The notes: generated from the letters alone by a model not told the origin. Shown: positions 1-8,433, counted from the stretch's first letter. The stretch is 38,349 nucleotides of DNA from Streptomyces caelestis (GCF_001279005.1 NZ_LGCN01000233.1:1-38349), one strand, 5' to 3'. A program made the numbers and translations.

Positions 1-442
1 TGCGGCGCGGCTCCAGCTCCCCGGCCCGCAGCGCCTTGCGCTGCTGATGCACCCACCTGCCCAGCGGAAAGGACTTCGTCGCCCCGACCTGTACCTCGGT
101 GTCGTACGGGATGGCGTAGAGGCCCGTGATGCCGTTTCCTTCCCGCCGGCGGAGCAGGGCTTGGTAGCCCTCGAGCCAGACCAGGGACTCGGGCCGGTAG
201 ACCCGGGTGCGCAGGAACGCCGCGATGGTCGCTGGGTCGCGCGATGTGGAGAAGCGCAGCAGGGCCGACCCGGACGCGGCGTCGACGCTGTCGTGCTCCT
301 GGCCCTCGCCCACCTCGCCGTCGGCTCTGACGATCCGCCCGTCCCCATCGCGCCGGACGTGGACCTTGCGCTGCCCACTGTTGAGGGCCCGGGAGGCAAG
401 CTGCTCGAGCAGCCGCTCGTCGTGGGAGCGCAGGCCTTTTAT
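1..442 (-). pseudogene. Helicase-associated domain protein, internal/C-terminal fragment
   Basis: The minus strand is open from 442 to the window edge and runs into the conserved end FPLGRWVHQQRKALRAGELEP, the tryptophan-rich repeat typical of helicase-associated (HA) domain proteins of Streptomyces. These are large DEAD/DEAH-like helicases with C-terminal HA repeats. The frame meets an in-frame TAG at 443-445 and has no plausible start or RBS, so the helicase N-terminus is missing. Upstream of the HA part the fragment carries a charged linker and a segment resembling the region after the helicase core (SALLRFSTSRDPATIAAFL). The gene continues off the left edge, so the 3' end is unseen. Truncation beside an integrase remnant suggests mobile-element damage. 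Function of the intact family here is not established. Confidence 0.6.
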
Positions 443-459
443 CTAGGGGTGGTTCGAGT

Positions 460-1302
460 GTGAGCGATGTTTGTTTGGGTTGTCACCTGCGGGAATGGTT
501 GCGTGACGATCTCGGGGTGAGGGCGGGGGAGTGGTGGTTGCGTTCGGCACGTGGAACGTATCTACACAGGGAACGGGCTGTCTCTCCAGCAACCGGGATG
601 ACCCGGTGGGTGGTGGTCGATTCACGGACTTACAGTCTGCAGACCGAGGCGGTGGCCTATCTTGCTTCGCTGCGGGCTCGGGACTGCTCGCCGAACACCG
701 AGCGGGTCTACGTCGGCAGAGTCGCCCTCTACCTGAACTACTGCCTGATGCGGCGGCTGAACTGGATGACGCCGGACTTCCTCGGGCTTGCCGGGCTGCA
801 GCAATGGCTCGTCGAGGCGCCCTTGCCGTCCCGCAGCAGTAGGGCCCAGCCGGGGCCAGCTCGGTTCCGTTCCCGGGCGACGGCGAACGCGGTGATGACA
901 GCGGTGGCGGAGTTCCTCCGCTTCGGTGCTACGCACGGCTGGGTGCCGGCCTCCACGACCGCCTTGCTGTCGGAGCCGAAGCTGCTGCGCTTCACTCCAC
1001 CCGGCTACGACACGGCGAGTTCGGCCAGCGGCGAGAGGCACAGGCGGCCTCGTTCCGGTTCAGGATCGCTGAGCCGGGTTACGAAGACCTCAGCGACGAG
1101 CAGATCCGCCACATGATCGCCATCGCCTTGAGAGCGCGGGACCGCTTCCTGATCGTGCTGCTGGCCTGTACCGGTCTGCGGATCGGCGAGGCGCTCGGTC
1201 TGCACCGCGGCGATATGCACCTGCTGGCCTCCTCGCGCGCGGTGGGCTGTGGGGTCAAGGGCCCTCACGTGCATGTCCGCCGCCGCACCGACAACCCCTG
1301 GG
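460..1302 (+). pseudogene. Tyrosine recombinase (integrase), frameshifted and C-terminally truncated
   Basis: GTG start at 460. The product has the N-terminal SAM-like/core-binding domain of phage-type integrases (LQTEAVAYLASLRARDCSPN, then LYLNYCLMRRLNWMTPDFL, and FLRFGATHGWVP). The frame is lost near 1014, where ACGGCGAG probably should read ACGGGCGAG, and resumes one frame over with EPGYEDLSDEQIRHMIAIA and the catalytic-domain start TGLRIGEALGL, which holds the first catalytic Arg. Homology stops after HVHVRRRTDNP near 1300, and the HxxR box and the Tyr nucleophile are absent. It then fuses in frame to an alginate-lyase-family fragment. Such a protein cannot recombine DNA. The single-base shift could be a sequencing error, but the loss of the C-terminal half is structural. 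Confidence 0.75.
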
Positions 1303-2227
1303 GCTGCCCGTACGTGCAGCGCGACGAACAGCGCAACCCCGAGGTGGACACCGGCACCGACCGCCAGGACCTGGAGAAGGGCGTCGACTCCGTCCACGAC
1401 CTCTCCCTCGCCTGGTACTACACCGGCGACAGCCGCTGCGCCCGCAAGGCGTCCCAGGTCCTGCGCACCTGGTTCCTGGACCCGGCCACCCCGATGAACC
1501 CCCGCCTGGACCACGCGCAGTTCATCCCCTGCCGGTACGACGGCCGGGCCATCGGCATCATCGACTTCTCCCAGTCGTACACCGGCGTCCTCGACGCGAT
1601 CGCCCTCCTGGACACCGGCGCCCCCGGCTGGTCCGCCGGGGACCGTGCCGCGATGACCCGGTGGAACGAGGACTTCCTGCGCTGGCTGCATGACAGCGAC
1701 TTCGGCCACCAGGAGAGCGCCGCCACCGACAACCACGGCACCTTCTACGACATGCAGCTCGCGGCCCTCACGTACGCGACGGCGACGAGGACCTGGCACG
1801 CCGTACCGTCGTCCGGCAGGCGGCGACCACACGCATCATCCCGCAGATCGCCGCCGACGGCAGCCAGCCCCAGGAGCTGGCCCGCACCCGGAGCTGGCAC
1901 TACTCCGCCTTCACCCTGGTCGCCCACGCCCGGCTGGCCGCGATCGGCCAGCACGTGGGCGTGGACCTGTGGGGCTACGAGGGCCCGGGCGGACAGAGCC
2001 TGTTCCAGGCCGTCGACTACCTGCTCCCCGCCGCCACCGGGGCCGCCGCCTGGCCGCACCCGGAGCTGGAGTTCCACCGCTACGCCGCGACCGACGTCGT
2101 CCACGCAGCCGCCGACGCGGGAGACAGCCGGGCCCGTAAGGCCCTCGCTTCCTGGGAAGCGCCGCCGGGAGGCGACCTGCGGCTGCTGCGCCCGGCGCCG
2201 GAGCAGCTGGACTCGATCGCCGGATGA
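1303..2227 (+). pseudogene. Alginate lyase family protein, N-terminally truncated and frameshifted
   Basis: From about PYVQRDEQRNPEV the frame encodes an alginate_lyase-type alpha/alpha-toroid enzyme: HDLSLAWYYTGDSR, FIPCRYDGRAIGIIDF, then DNHGTFYDMQLAALTYAT, where Asn-His-Gly matches the catalytic NHG of the family. Near 1781 one G appears to be missing (ACGGCGACG for ACGGGCGACG). The rest continues in the next frame (GDEDLARRTVV, RSWHYSAFTLVAHARLA, VGVDLWGYEGPGG) to the TGA at 2225-2227. The signal peptide and the first part of the catalytic domain are gone, replaced by the integrase fragment upstream. Intact relatives are secreted or lipid-anchored polysaccharide lyases cleaving uronate polymers by beta-elimination. 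This copy should be inactive. Confidence 0.75.
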
Positions 2228-2261
2228 GCGTCGGGGCCCGCCGTCCGGGCCCCGAACCTCG

Positions 2262-3287
2262 TCACTGGCTGCGCACCACCACACCGTCCAGCAACGCCCG
2301 CAGATCGCGGGCCGGCCGGGCGGGAGCCCGGATCCGGTCGAGCTCCGACAGCGCCGAGGCCCTGCACCGCCGCGCCACGGCGAGCGCCGCCGCGCGTCCC
2401 CCCGCTTCCTCGGCCAGCTCCGCCGCCCTGGCCACGTCCCCGTCCGCTTCGAGCAGAGCGGCGAGACGACGGGCGGCGGGGCTGCCGCTCTCCAGGGCGG
2501 ACACCACCGGCAGGGTCTTCTTCCGCTCGCGCAGGTCCCCGTGCACCGGCTTGCCGGTGACGGCGGGATCGCCCCACGTGCCCAGCACGTCGTCCGCGAC
2601 CTGGAAGGCGACCCCCGCCTGCCGGCCGGCCCGGTCGAGGCCGGCCACCACGGCGGGGGACGCGCCGGCGATCAGCGCCCCCAGGGCCAGCGAACAGCCC
2701 AGCAGCGAACCGGTCTTGCCCTCGGCCATGCGCCGGTACTCCGTGCTCCGCACGCGGCGTGGCCCGGTCCACGGGCGCCCCGCGAACAGCAGGTCGTCGG
2801 CCTGTCCGCGCACCAGGTCGCCCAGCGCCGCCGACAGCAGCCGTACGCCCTCGATCCCGCCGACGGACGTGGCGAGGGTGTCGACGGCGAGCGCGAAGAG
2901 GGCGTCGCCGGCGAGGACGGCGGGGCCGGTCCCGTACGCCCGCCAGACGGCGGGACGGCCCCGCCGCACCGGGTCGCCGTCCATGATGTCGTCGTGCAGG
3001 AGCGAGAAGGTGTGCACCAGTTCCACCGCGACGGCGGCGGGCACCCCTGTCTCCGGGGGCGCTCCGGCGATCTCCGCACCGAGCACGGCCAGTGCCTGCC
3101 GTAGGCCCTTGCCACCGGGGGCGGTGACCGGCGCGCCGCCCACGTCGCACCAGCCGAAGGAGTAGGCGGCCATCTCACCGACCCAGGGGTGCAGTCGGCC
3201 GACGGCCTCCCGCAACGCCGGCCGGGTCAACCGCGCGCACCGGTCGACGATCTGGGCCGGTGCCGCCGGTACGGCCGTCACCGTCAC
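2262..3287 (-). CDS. Polyprenyl (farnesyl/geranylgeranyl-type) diphosphate synthase
   Basis: The 341-residue product is a trans-isoprenyl diphosphate synthase that condenses allylic diphosphates with IPP in the cytoplasm. Visible motifs: GGKGLR (58-63, IPP binding), first Asp-rich motif DDIMD (99-103) followed by RRG, KTGS (191-194), and second Asp-rich motif DDVLGTWGD (232-240). Length and motifs are normal and no inactivating change is seen. The bulky residues upstream of the first motif that set chain length (HTFSLLHDD) do not allow a firm choice between C15, C20 and longer products. Start is GTG at 3287, sharing GTGA with the stop of the upstream TPR gene, so translation is probably coupled. 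No terpene cyclase is in the window, so the downstream product is unknown. Confidence 0.88.
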   Translation of the reverse strand: MTVTAVPAAPAQIVDRCARLTRPALREAVGRLHPWVGEMAAYSFGWCDVGGAPVTAPGGKGLRQALAVLGAEIAGAPPETGVPAAVAVELVHTFSLLHDDIMDGDPVRRGRPAVWRAYGTGPAVLAGDALFALAVDTLATSVGGIEGVRLLSAALGDLVRGQADDLLFAGRPWTGPRRVRSTEYRRMAEGKTGSLLGCSLALGALIAGASPAVVAGLDRAGRQAGVAFQVADDVLGTWGDPAVTGKPVHGDLRERKKTLPVVSALESGSPAARRLAALLEADGDVARAAELAEEAGGRAAALAVARRCRASALSELDRIRAPARPARDLRALLDGVVVRSQ

Positions 3288-4324
3288 GCGGAGACCTCCC
3301 CGTCCGGGACGAACTCCGCCTGGGCCCGGGCGACCATCTCCCGGGCGTGCCGCAGTCCGATCCGCTCGGTCAGACGGGCGAGTTCGGCGAGTTCGGCCGC
3401 CGTCGCGGCGCGGTCACAGCCCAGTCGGGCCAGTGCCTTGGCCAGCCCGAGCCGGGCCAGCGTCTCACCGCGCGGCTCGGTCATCTCACGGAACTCCGCC
3501 AGCGCGTCCCGGTACAGGTCACGCGCCTCGGCGTAGCGCCCGGCGCGGTAGAGGACGTTGCCCCGCATCTTGAGGTTGTAGGCGAGAGCGCTCTTCAGTT
3601 TCATCTCCCTGCACGTGGCCTCGGCCTGCGACAGCAGGGACAGGGCCCGCTCGGTGTCGCCGTCGCGCACGGAGACGACGTCGGCGAGGCCGCGCAGGGC
3701 CCAGGCGTGCCCGCGCCGGTCGTCGGCGCGGGCGGATATCTCGGCCGCCTCGGCGAACAGTGCGTGGGCGCTGTCGTACTGGCCGGTGTTGCGCCGCATC
3801 TGGGCGATGCCCTCCAGCGCCCAGACGGTGTGGCGGGCCTCCCCGCGCTTGCGGGCCTCGTCGAGCAGTTGCTCGTGCAGCCGGCCCACGGCCTCGTAGT
3901 CCCCCTGGATGCGGCCGGTCTCGGCGAGACCCGCCAGCGAGTACCCGCGGACGACGACGTCCCCCGCCTGCTCGCCGAGCCCGGCGGCGAGTGCGAGCAG
4001 CCGGCGGGCCAGCGGGAACGCGCCTCGTTGGCGGGCCAGGGTGCCGCCGCTCCAGAGCGCCCAGGCCATGCCCGCGAGGTCTCCGGCCTCCCGGGCCGTG
4101 CGGTAACTCGCCTTCCAGGCCCGCTCGGCCTCGTGTACCTGCCCGAGGCGCCGGTGCGCTTCGGCGACCGCCAGGCCCGTGCGCGCCGCCTCGGCGGTCC
4201 GTCCGGCCCGTACGGCCTCCTGCATCTGCTCGGTGCCGGCCGCGAGCACGTCCGCCAGCGGTGCGTTGACGGACAGGGTGGTGAGGGCGCCCTGGTACTC
4301 CGGGGCGAATGCCTTGCCGTACAT
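3284..4324 (-). CDS. Tetratricopeptide-repeat protein, coupled to prenyl synthase
   Basis: The 346-residue protein is almost entirely TPR-like helical pairs (AWALWSGGTLARQRG, YSLAGLAETGRIQGDY, WALEGIAQMRRNTGQY, HAWALRGLADVVSV, NLKMRGNVLYRAGRY, EPRGETLARLGLAKALARLG), the last ones being classical TPRs. No signal peptide or membrane segment, so it is probably cytoplasmic and acts as a protein-interaction scaffold. The start at ATG 4324 is chosen because GGAAAGG lies 5 bases upstream, while a longer frame to 4528 has no RBS and unlike composition. It overlaps the prenyl synthase by four bases, which implies the two act together; a partner role in an isoprenoid pathway is inference. Direct function unknown. 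Confidence 0.78.
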   Translation of the reverse strand: MYGKAFAPEYQGALTTLSVNAPLADVLAAGTEQMQEAVRAGRTAEAARTGLAVAEAHRRLGQVHEAERAWKASYRTAREAGDLAGMAWALWSGGTLARQRGAFPLARRLLALAAGLGEQAGDVVVRGYSLAGLAETGRIQGDYEAVGRLHEQLLDEARKRGEARHTVWALEGIAQMRRNTGQYDSAHALFAEAAEISARADDRRGHAWALRGLADVVSVRDGDTERALSLLSQAEATCREMKLKSALAYNLKMRGNVLYRAGRYAEARDLYRDALAEFREMTEPRGETLARLGLAKALARLGCDRAATAAELAELARLTERIGLRHAREMVARAQAEFVPDGEVSA

Positions 4325-4533
4325 CGAAGCCTTTCCGTTCGGTGGCCCGGACCCCTCTGTACGCACATCACGTATACGTCGGGTGTATAGTCCGGCGGCC
4401 GTCAGCCCTTCTGCTGAAGGAGGGGAGAGAGGGCTGCGGCCCGTTCGTCGTCCGTCAAGACGGAGGATCTCGGTCCGGGGTTGCCTCCGCTGATCGACGA
4501 AAGGCGCGACGACACCGAGCGCACACACCAGTC

Positions 4534-4574
4534 GGGCGGTGGGCCTCCTCCGCGAGCGAGGAGGCCCACCGCCC
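4534..4574. terminator. Perfect 17-bp stem hairpin
   Basis: Arms 4534-4550 and 4558-4574 are exact reverse complements around a 7-base loop (CGCGAGC). There is no long T-tract, which is usual for streptomycete terminators. It lies 12 bases beyond the stop of the minus-strand gene tail at 4586 and upstream of the TPR gene, so it most likely terminated that now-destroyed gene. Confidence 0.75.
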
Positions 4575-4585
4575 GCTGTCCTGCG

Positions 4586-4630
4586 TCAGCGGCTGCTCGT
4601 CGTCTCGATGTCGATGATGCGGTTGAAGTT
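4586..4630 (-). pseudogene. C-terminal tail of a destroyed gene
   Basis: A short minus-strand frame ending NFNRIIDIETTSSR-stop (TGA at 4586-4588) is followed immediately by the strong hairpin at 4534-4574, the normal arrangement of a gene 3' end. Upstream it runs into the end of the IS3 remnant near 4630. Only about 14 residues survive, so the family cannot be named. Confidence 0.4.
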
Positions 4631-4656
4631 TCCCCCGCGAACTGGACAGCGAGTGT

Positions 4657-5480
4657 TTACACTGCCGGGACGAGGTTCTGCCTGAGCAAGGATCTCGTTT
4701 CGAGCGGGGTGACGTACTCGTACTCGGGGTGCCGACGGAGTCGGCTGCGGTTGTACTCGGCCTCAACGTAGCGGAAAACGTCGGCCCGGGCGGCCTCGCG
4801 GGTCTCCCACATGGTCGTCCCGATCTCCGCTTTCAGGATGGCGAACCAGCTTTCCGCGGCGGCATTCTCGTAACAAGAGCCGACGCGCCCCATCGACTGC
4901 CGCATGCGCAACTTGCTTGTTTCGCTGCGGAATTCGTCACTCGTGTACTCGCTGCCGCGATCCGTATGCATGATGCAACCGTGCTCCAGGCCGCCGCGCC
5001 CGGCCGCCATCCGCAGGGCAGCGACCGGCAGCTCGGCGCGGTGGTGGTCGGCCATCGCCCAGCCGACCACCTCCCGCGTCGCGAGATCGATGCAGGTCGC
5101 CAGATACAACTTCCCTTCCAGCATGCTGAGTTCAGTTATGTCGCCGACGAGCCGCATCCCGGGCCGGGGCGCGGTGAAGTCCCGGCCGATCAGGTCGAGC
5201 GCGAACACCGCCCGCTTCGCCTGCCGGGTCAGACCCCGCCGTCGGCGGCGGGTGATCCCGGCGATCCGGTGCTTGCGCACCAGTTGCTCGATCTTCTTGG
5301 AGTTCACCACCCGTCCGGACCGCCGCAGGGCGGCGTGGATCCGCGGAGCCCCGTAGGCACCGCGAGATCCGGCGTGAAGCACCCGGATCTCGCCCACCGG
5401 CACTTCCTCGGCCCGCTCCCGCACCGTCCGGGCCGGCCGTGACGCCCTGTGCGCGTAGTAGGTGGAACGGGGCACTCCTG
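4657..5480 (-). pseudogene. IS3-family transposase OrfB, 5'-truncated
   Basis: The frame encodes an OrfB with HTH_21 region (STYYAH, GAYGAPRIHAALRR, KIEQLVRKHRIAG) and an rve integrase core. The DDE residues are visible in VGDITEL, HTDRGSEYTS and SCYENAAAESWFAILKAE. The C-terminus is complete (RSLLRQNLVPAV-stop). At 5480 the frame is cut by the left inverted repeat of the IS5-family element, so the first few dozen residues of OrfB and all of OrfA are missing, and they do not reappear beyond the other IS elements. A deletion therefore accompanied or followed the insertion. The IS3 outer end lies near 4630-4650. Transposition competence is lost. Confidence 0.85.
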
Positions 5481-5534
5481 GGCGGTGTCTTCAAATGATC
5501 TTGCCAAGATGGCGCGGAAGCTGCGCATGATGCC

Positions 5535-5843
5535 TTGGTGGGACATCTTTCTGTCGACGTGCGCGCTTCGCTCCGGCTCTTCGCTTTCTACTTGGCGAAC
5601 GGCACCCTCGACCTGGACCTGCTCGACGGGGTCGACTATCGCTCGACCGTTTTTCACTCCGGCTCCTCCTTGGAACAGGTCTTCGCGATCCATGGCAATG
5701 TGCTGCAAATCGACGCCGACGGCATGGTGCTGAATGACGGGGATGCGCAGTACCGGGTCGCGCAGTGGGTTCGAGCGTGCTGCGACCCGGGCTATCGGGT
5801 CGAGCCGCCCTTCGAGGACTGGGAGACGGAGCTCCATCTCTGA
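5535..5843 (+). CDS. DUF7677-like hypothetical protein, IS passenger
   Basis: About 102 residues, acidic, no signal peptide or membrane segment. The sequence (SLRLFAFYLANGTLDLDLLD, then VFAIHGNVLQIDADGMVLND, then RVAQWVRACCDPGY and PPFEDWETEL) resembles a small Streptomyces hypothetical family that I recall as DUF7677; its function is unknown. The start is uncertain: TTG 5535 and GTG 5538 are both possible, and no strong RBS is visible. It lies wholly inside the inverted repeats of the IS5-family element and ends 25 bases from the end of the transposase gene, in convergent orientation. It therefore moves with the element as a passenger, either a captured gene or an accessory of the IS. Confidence 0.55.
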   Translation: MVGHLSVDVRASLRLFAFYLANGTLDLDLLDGVDYRSTVFHSGSSLEQVFAIHGNVLQIDADGMVLNDGDAQYRVAQWVRACCDPGYRVEPPFEDWETELHL

Positions 5844-5868
5844 TGACCCGCCGCTCACCGTCGGAACA

Positions 5869-6719
5869 TCACGCCCACATCAGGAGCGACGCGAGAGCGA
5901 CGGCTGCCTGGAAGGACTCCGCGGTCTTGTCGTAGCGAGTAGCGATGCCGCGCCACTGCTTCAGTCGATTGAAGCAGCGTTCCACCACGTTGCGCTGCCT
6001 GTAGCGCTGCTTGTCGAAGGCCGGTGGGCGCCCGCCGCGGCTGCCGCGCCGGAGCCGGTTCCGGACCTGGTCGGTCCGCTCGGGGATGGTGTGACCGATG
6101 CTGCGTCGTCGCAGCCAGGTTCGGATAGCCCGGGAACTGTAGCCTTTGTCGCCCAGCACGTGGGAGGGCCGCACTCGGTGCCGTCCCGGGCCGACACGGG
6201 GCACCCGTATCGCTTCCATCACCGCAGTGAACTGGGTGCAGTCATTGGTGTTGCCGCCCGTGAGCGTGAAAGCGAGCGGACGGCCGACACCGTCGCAGGC
6301 CAGATGGATTTTGCTGGTCAGGCCACCTCGGGAACGTCCGAGTGCGAGGCTGCGGAGCCCTCTTTTCGCGCCCCGGCGGCGTGCTGGTGGGCGCGGACGA
6401 CGGTGGAGTCGACCGAAACGAGCCAGTCGATGTCCCCGGCCGCGTCCGCCCTGGCCTGGGCGGCCTGCAGCATCCGCTCGAACGTACCGTCCAGAGCCCA
6501 CTGCCGGAATCGGGTGTGCAGCGTGGCCCACGGACCGTACCGTTCGGGCACATCCCGCCAGGCCACCCCCGTCCGGAACTTCCACACGATCCCGTTGAGC
6601 ACCATGCGATCGTCCAGCCGCTTCCTGCCCCGCAACGACTTGGGCAGCAGCGGCCGGACGAACTCCCACTCGGCATCCGACAGTTCATGGCGACGTATCA
6701 CCCGACCGTGATCCATCAT
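5869..6719 (-). CDS. IS5-family transposase, two overlapping frames
   Basis: OrfA (6719-6318) has the DUF4096-like N-terminus of IS5/IS427-type transposases (LSDAEWEFVRPLLP, LNGIVWKFRTGVAWRDVPER) and the first catalytic Asp in WLVSVDSTVVRAHQHAAG. The second frame takes over at the AAAA tract 6363-6366 (read CGAAAAGAG on the minus strand) and supplies SRGGLTSKIHLACDG, HVLGDKGYSSRAIR with the second Asp, and VERCFNRLKQWRGIATRYDK with the Glu, ending at 5869. A -1 shift between the two frames is normal for this IS group, so the transposase is probably functional as a fusion. It acts on the 22-bp ends. Confidence 0.85.
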
Positions 6720-6877
6720 TCAAGATCATTTGAAGACACCGCCTAGTGCTGTGACCGCGAAGGTTCACCGGGTTCGCTGGCCGCTGCGACCGCTGGACTG
6801 GTTGGATTACGGCCGACAATGAGGTGTTCGGTCCGGGGCGTGCAAGGTTCCCCCGCGATCCTGCGTCGGGAGGGCAC

Positions 6878-7222
6878 ATGCAGCGCGGCGAGGTCTGGTT
6901 GGCGGACTTTGACGAGCGGCGGCCGGTAGTACTGCTGTCAGGAGACGAAGCGTCCGGGTTCCGAGCGATGCAGGTCGTCGCTCCTGCGGGGGCCGAGATC
7001 AGCGGTGTGGCCGTCGAGGTGGCAGTGGGGGCGCCCGAGGGGCTTCCTCTCGAGGGCGTCCTTCGAGTGGCGCTGCCACGTCCCGGTCTTGTCCCGTGCA
7101 CTTGGCTGGTCACGCTGGCTCAGGAGGATCTGACCGAGCAGGTGGGAGTTTTGTCGTCAGCGAAGCTCGGCGCGATCGAGGATGCCCTCCGTGCCGGTGG
7201 ACTCGAGCAGGTGGCGCACTAG
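6878..7222 (+). CDS. MazF/PemK-like endoribonuclease toxin, IS630 passenger
   Basis: The 114-residue product begins MQRGEVWLADFDERRPVVLL and ends LGAIEDALRAGGLEQ, matching the family pattern RGEVWxxDxxx-RPxVV at the start and LxxVDxALRxxLGL at the end. In the middle, LEGVLRVALPRPGLVPCTWLV aligns with the strand carrying the conserved Thr/Ser of MazF toxins. The family cleaves mRNA at short motifs. Start ATG 6878 has GGGAGG five bases upstream. No antitoxin-like gene is adjacent: upstream lies only the IS end, and downstream the convergent transposase ends 10 bases away. It sits within the IS630 inverted repeats, so it travels with the element. The region after RRPVVLL is shorter than in classical MazF, so activity is not assured. 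Confidence 0.72.
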   Translation: MQRGEVWLADFDERRPVVLLSGDEASGFRAMQVVAPAGAEISGVAVEVAVGAPEGLPLEGVLRVALPRPGLVPCTWLVTLAQEDLTEQVGVLSSAKLGAIEDALRAGGLEQVAH

Positions 7223-7231
7223 GCTGCTTGG

Positions 7232-8350
7232 TCAGGCAACGAGCGGGGGTCGGCCTCCCCAGCGAAGGCCCTTCTCGCTGCGGATGCGGGCGCGTTCCTT
7301 GCGCTGGGCGGCCAGGACGTCAGGGTGGCGGGCATTCTTGTTCCGCCAGCGCAGGTAGGCGTGCAGGGCCCGGGTCTGGATCGTGTGGTTCGGATGATGC
7401 GAGTTGGCCAGGGTGAACTGCCGCAGCGGCCCGAAGTGGGCCTCGATGGGGTTCGCCCAGGATGCGTAGGTCGGGGTGAAGCACAGTTCGACCTTGTTCT
7501 TTGCCGCCCACCTGCGGATTCTCCAGTTCAGGTGGGCGGAGAGGTTGTCGAGGATCACGTAGATGGGGCCGCCGTCCGGACGGGTGGCCCGGATCGATCG
7601 CAGGGCTGCCCAGGTGTGGTCGATGCCTTTGCGTCTGCGGTTGACGCCCCACAGTTTGTCGTCGCCGACCGAGTAGCAGCCGTGGAAGTAGGTGATCCCG
7701 TGAGTGCGGCGGAAGGTGGCCGGCAGCCGGTTCGGTTTGCCCTGCTTGGCCCAGCAGGATCCGGCGACGGGACGGATGCCGAGGGGGCCGAACCCGTCGA
7801 ACGCGAACGTGCGGTCTGGTCTTTCGTTGATCGCGTACTCGATCCTGGCGGGCTTGGCGTCGAAGGCCTGGCCCGGGGGCTCCTTCCAGGTCTTCGTGCG
7901 CTGGAAGGAGATCCCCCGGCGGGCCAGCAGACAGCACAGGGCTTCCCGGCCGATCAGCACTGGCCGGGAGATGTTGCGCCGCAGGTGGTCGGCGAGCTTT
8001 CGGACCGACCAGCGGGTGAAGGGCTTGCCCAACAGGGTTGGGCGGGTGGTGGCCGTCTGGATGACGAAGTCCTCGTCGTCACGATCCAGCAGGCGGGGAC
8101 GGCCTCCCGCCCACCGAGGATCCAGGCATGCGAGCCCGATCTCGTGGAAGCGGTGGATCACGTCGCGGACGGTGTCCTCGTCCGCCTGGACCAACCGCGC
8201 GATCACCGGGACCGTGCTGCCGCCGGCCGAGGCCAGCACCATCATCGTCCGCCGAAACCGCACCGAGCTGGTGCTGCCCCTCCGAACGATCTGCTGCAGC
8301 TTCTGCCCCTCCTGCTCGGTCAGCCCACGGACCCTGACCGGTAACACCAT
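7232..8350 (-). CDS. IS630-family transposase
   Basis: A full-length 372-residue transposase: N-terminal HTH (STVPVIARLVQADEDTVRDV, then HRFHEIGLACLDPRWAGGRP), winged-helix linker, and a DDE core with Asp in TFAFDGFGPLG, Asp in YVILDNLSAHL and Glu in YASWANPIEAHF. No frameshift is seen. It is convergent with and almost touches the MazF-like gene. The start is ATG 8350 or a nearby codon. The protein would cut at the imperfect ends 6746-6772 and 8404-8430 and insert at TA. Confidence 0.9.
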   Translation of the reverse strand: MVLPVRVRGLTEQEGQKLQQIVRRGSTSSVRFRRTMMVLASAGGSTVPVIARLVQADEDTVRDVIHRFHEIGLACLDPRWAGGRPRLLDRDDEDFVIQTATTRPTLLGKPFTRWSVRKLADHLRRNISRPVLIGREALCCLLARRGISFQRTKTWKEPPGQAFDAKPARIEYAINERPDRTFAFDGFGPLGIRPVAGSCWAKQGKPNRLPATFRRTHGITYFHGCYSVGDDKLWGVNRRRKGIDHTWAALRSIRATRPDGGPIYVILDNLSAHLNWRIRRWAAKNKVELCFTPTYASWANPIEAHFGPLRQFTLANSHHPNHTIQTRALHAYLRWRNKNARHPDVLAAQRKERARIRSEKGLRWGGRPPLVA

Positions 8351-8433
8351 CCCGCCTCCCCATGCCAGTCGAAGTCGTCACATCCGACCAGCACAACGAG
8401 CAACCCGGCAAACGTTCCCGGGCACAGCACTAG

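Larger units (their letters stand above)
5481..6743 (-). mobile_element. IS5-family element with perfect 22-bp terminal inverted repeats
   Basis: Outer ends 5481-5502 and 6722-6743 are identical 22-base inverted repeats (GGCGGTGTCTTCAAATG... at the left). Between them lie a two-frame IS5-family transposase on the minus strand and a short convergent plus-strand gene, giving a 1,263-bp element. No target duplication is evident: the left flank ends CCTG, the right flank begins TAG. The left end cuts the IS3 OrfB and the right end abuts the TA of the IS630-family element. Confidence 0.85.
6746..8430 (-). mobile_element. IS630-family element with MazF-like passenger
   Basis: Ends 6746-6772 and 8404-8430 are imperfect inverted repeats (22 of 27 matching, starting GTGCTGTG). 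Both are flanked by TA (6744-6745 and 8431-8432), the target duplication expected for IS630/Tc1-type elements. The 1,685-bp unit is longer than a typical IS630 because it holds a second gene beside the transposase. It is inserted right at the end of the IS5-family element. Confidence 0.85.

Noticed and set aside
47..463. Plus-strand 138-codon frame at the left edge
   Set aside because: It is the complement of the helicase-associated-domain fragment, whose protein pattern is recognisable on the minus strand.
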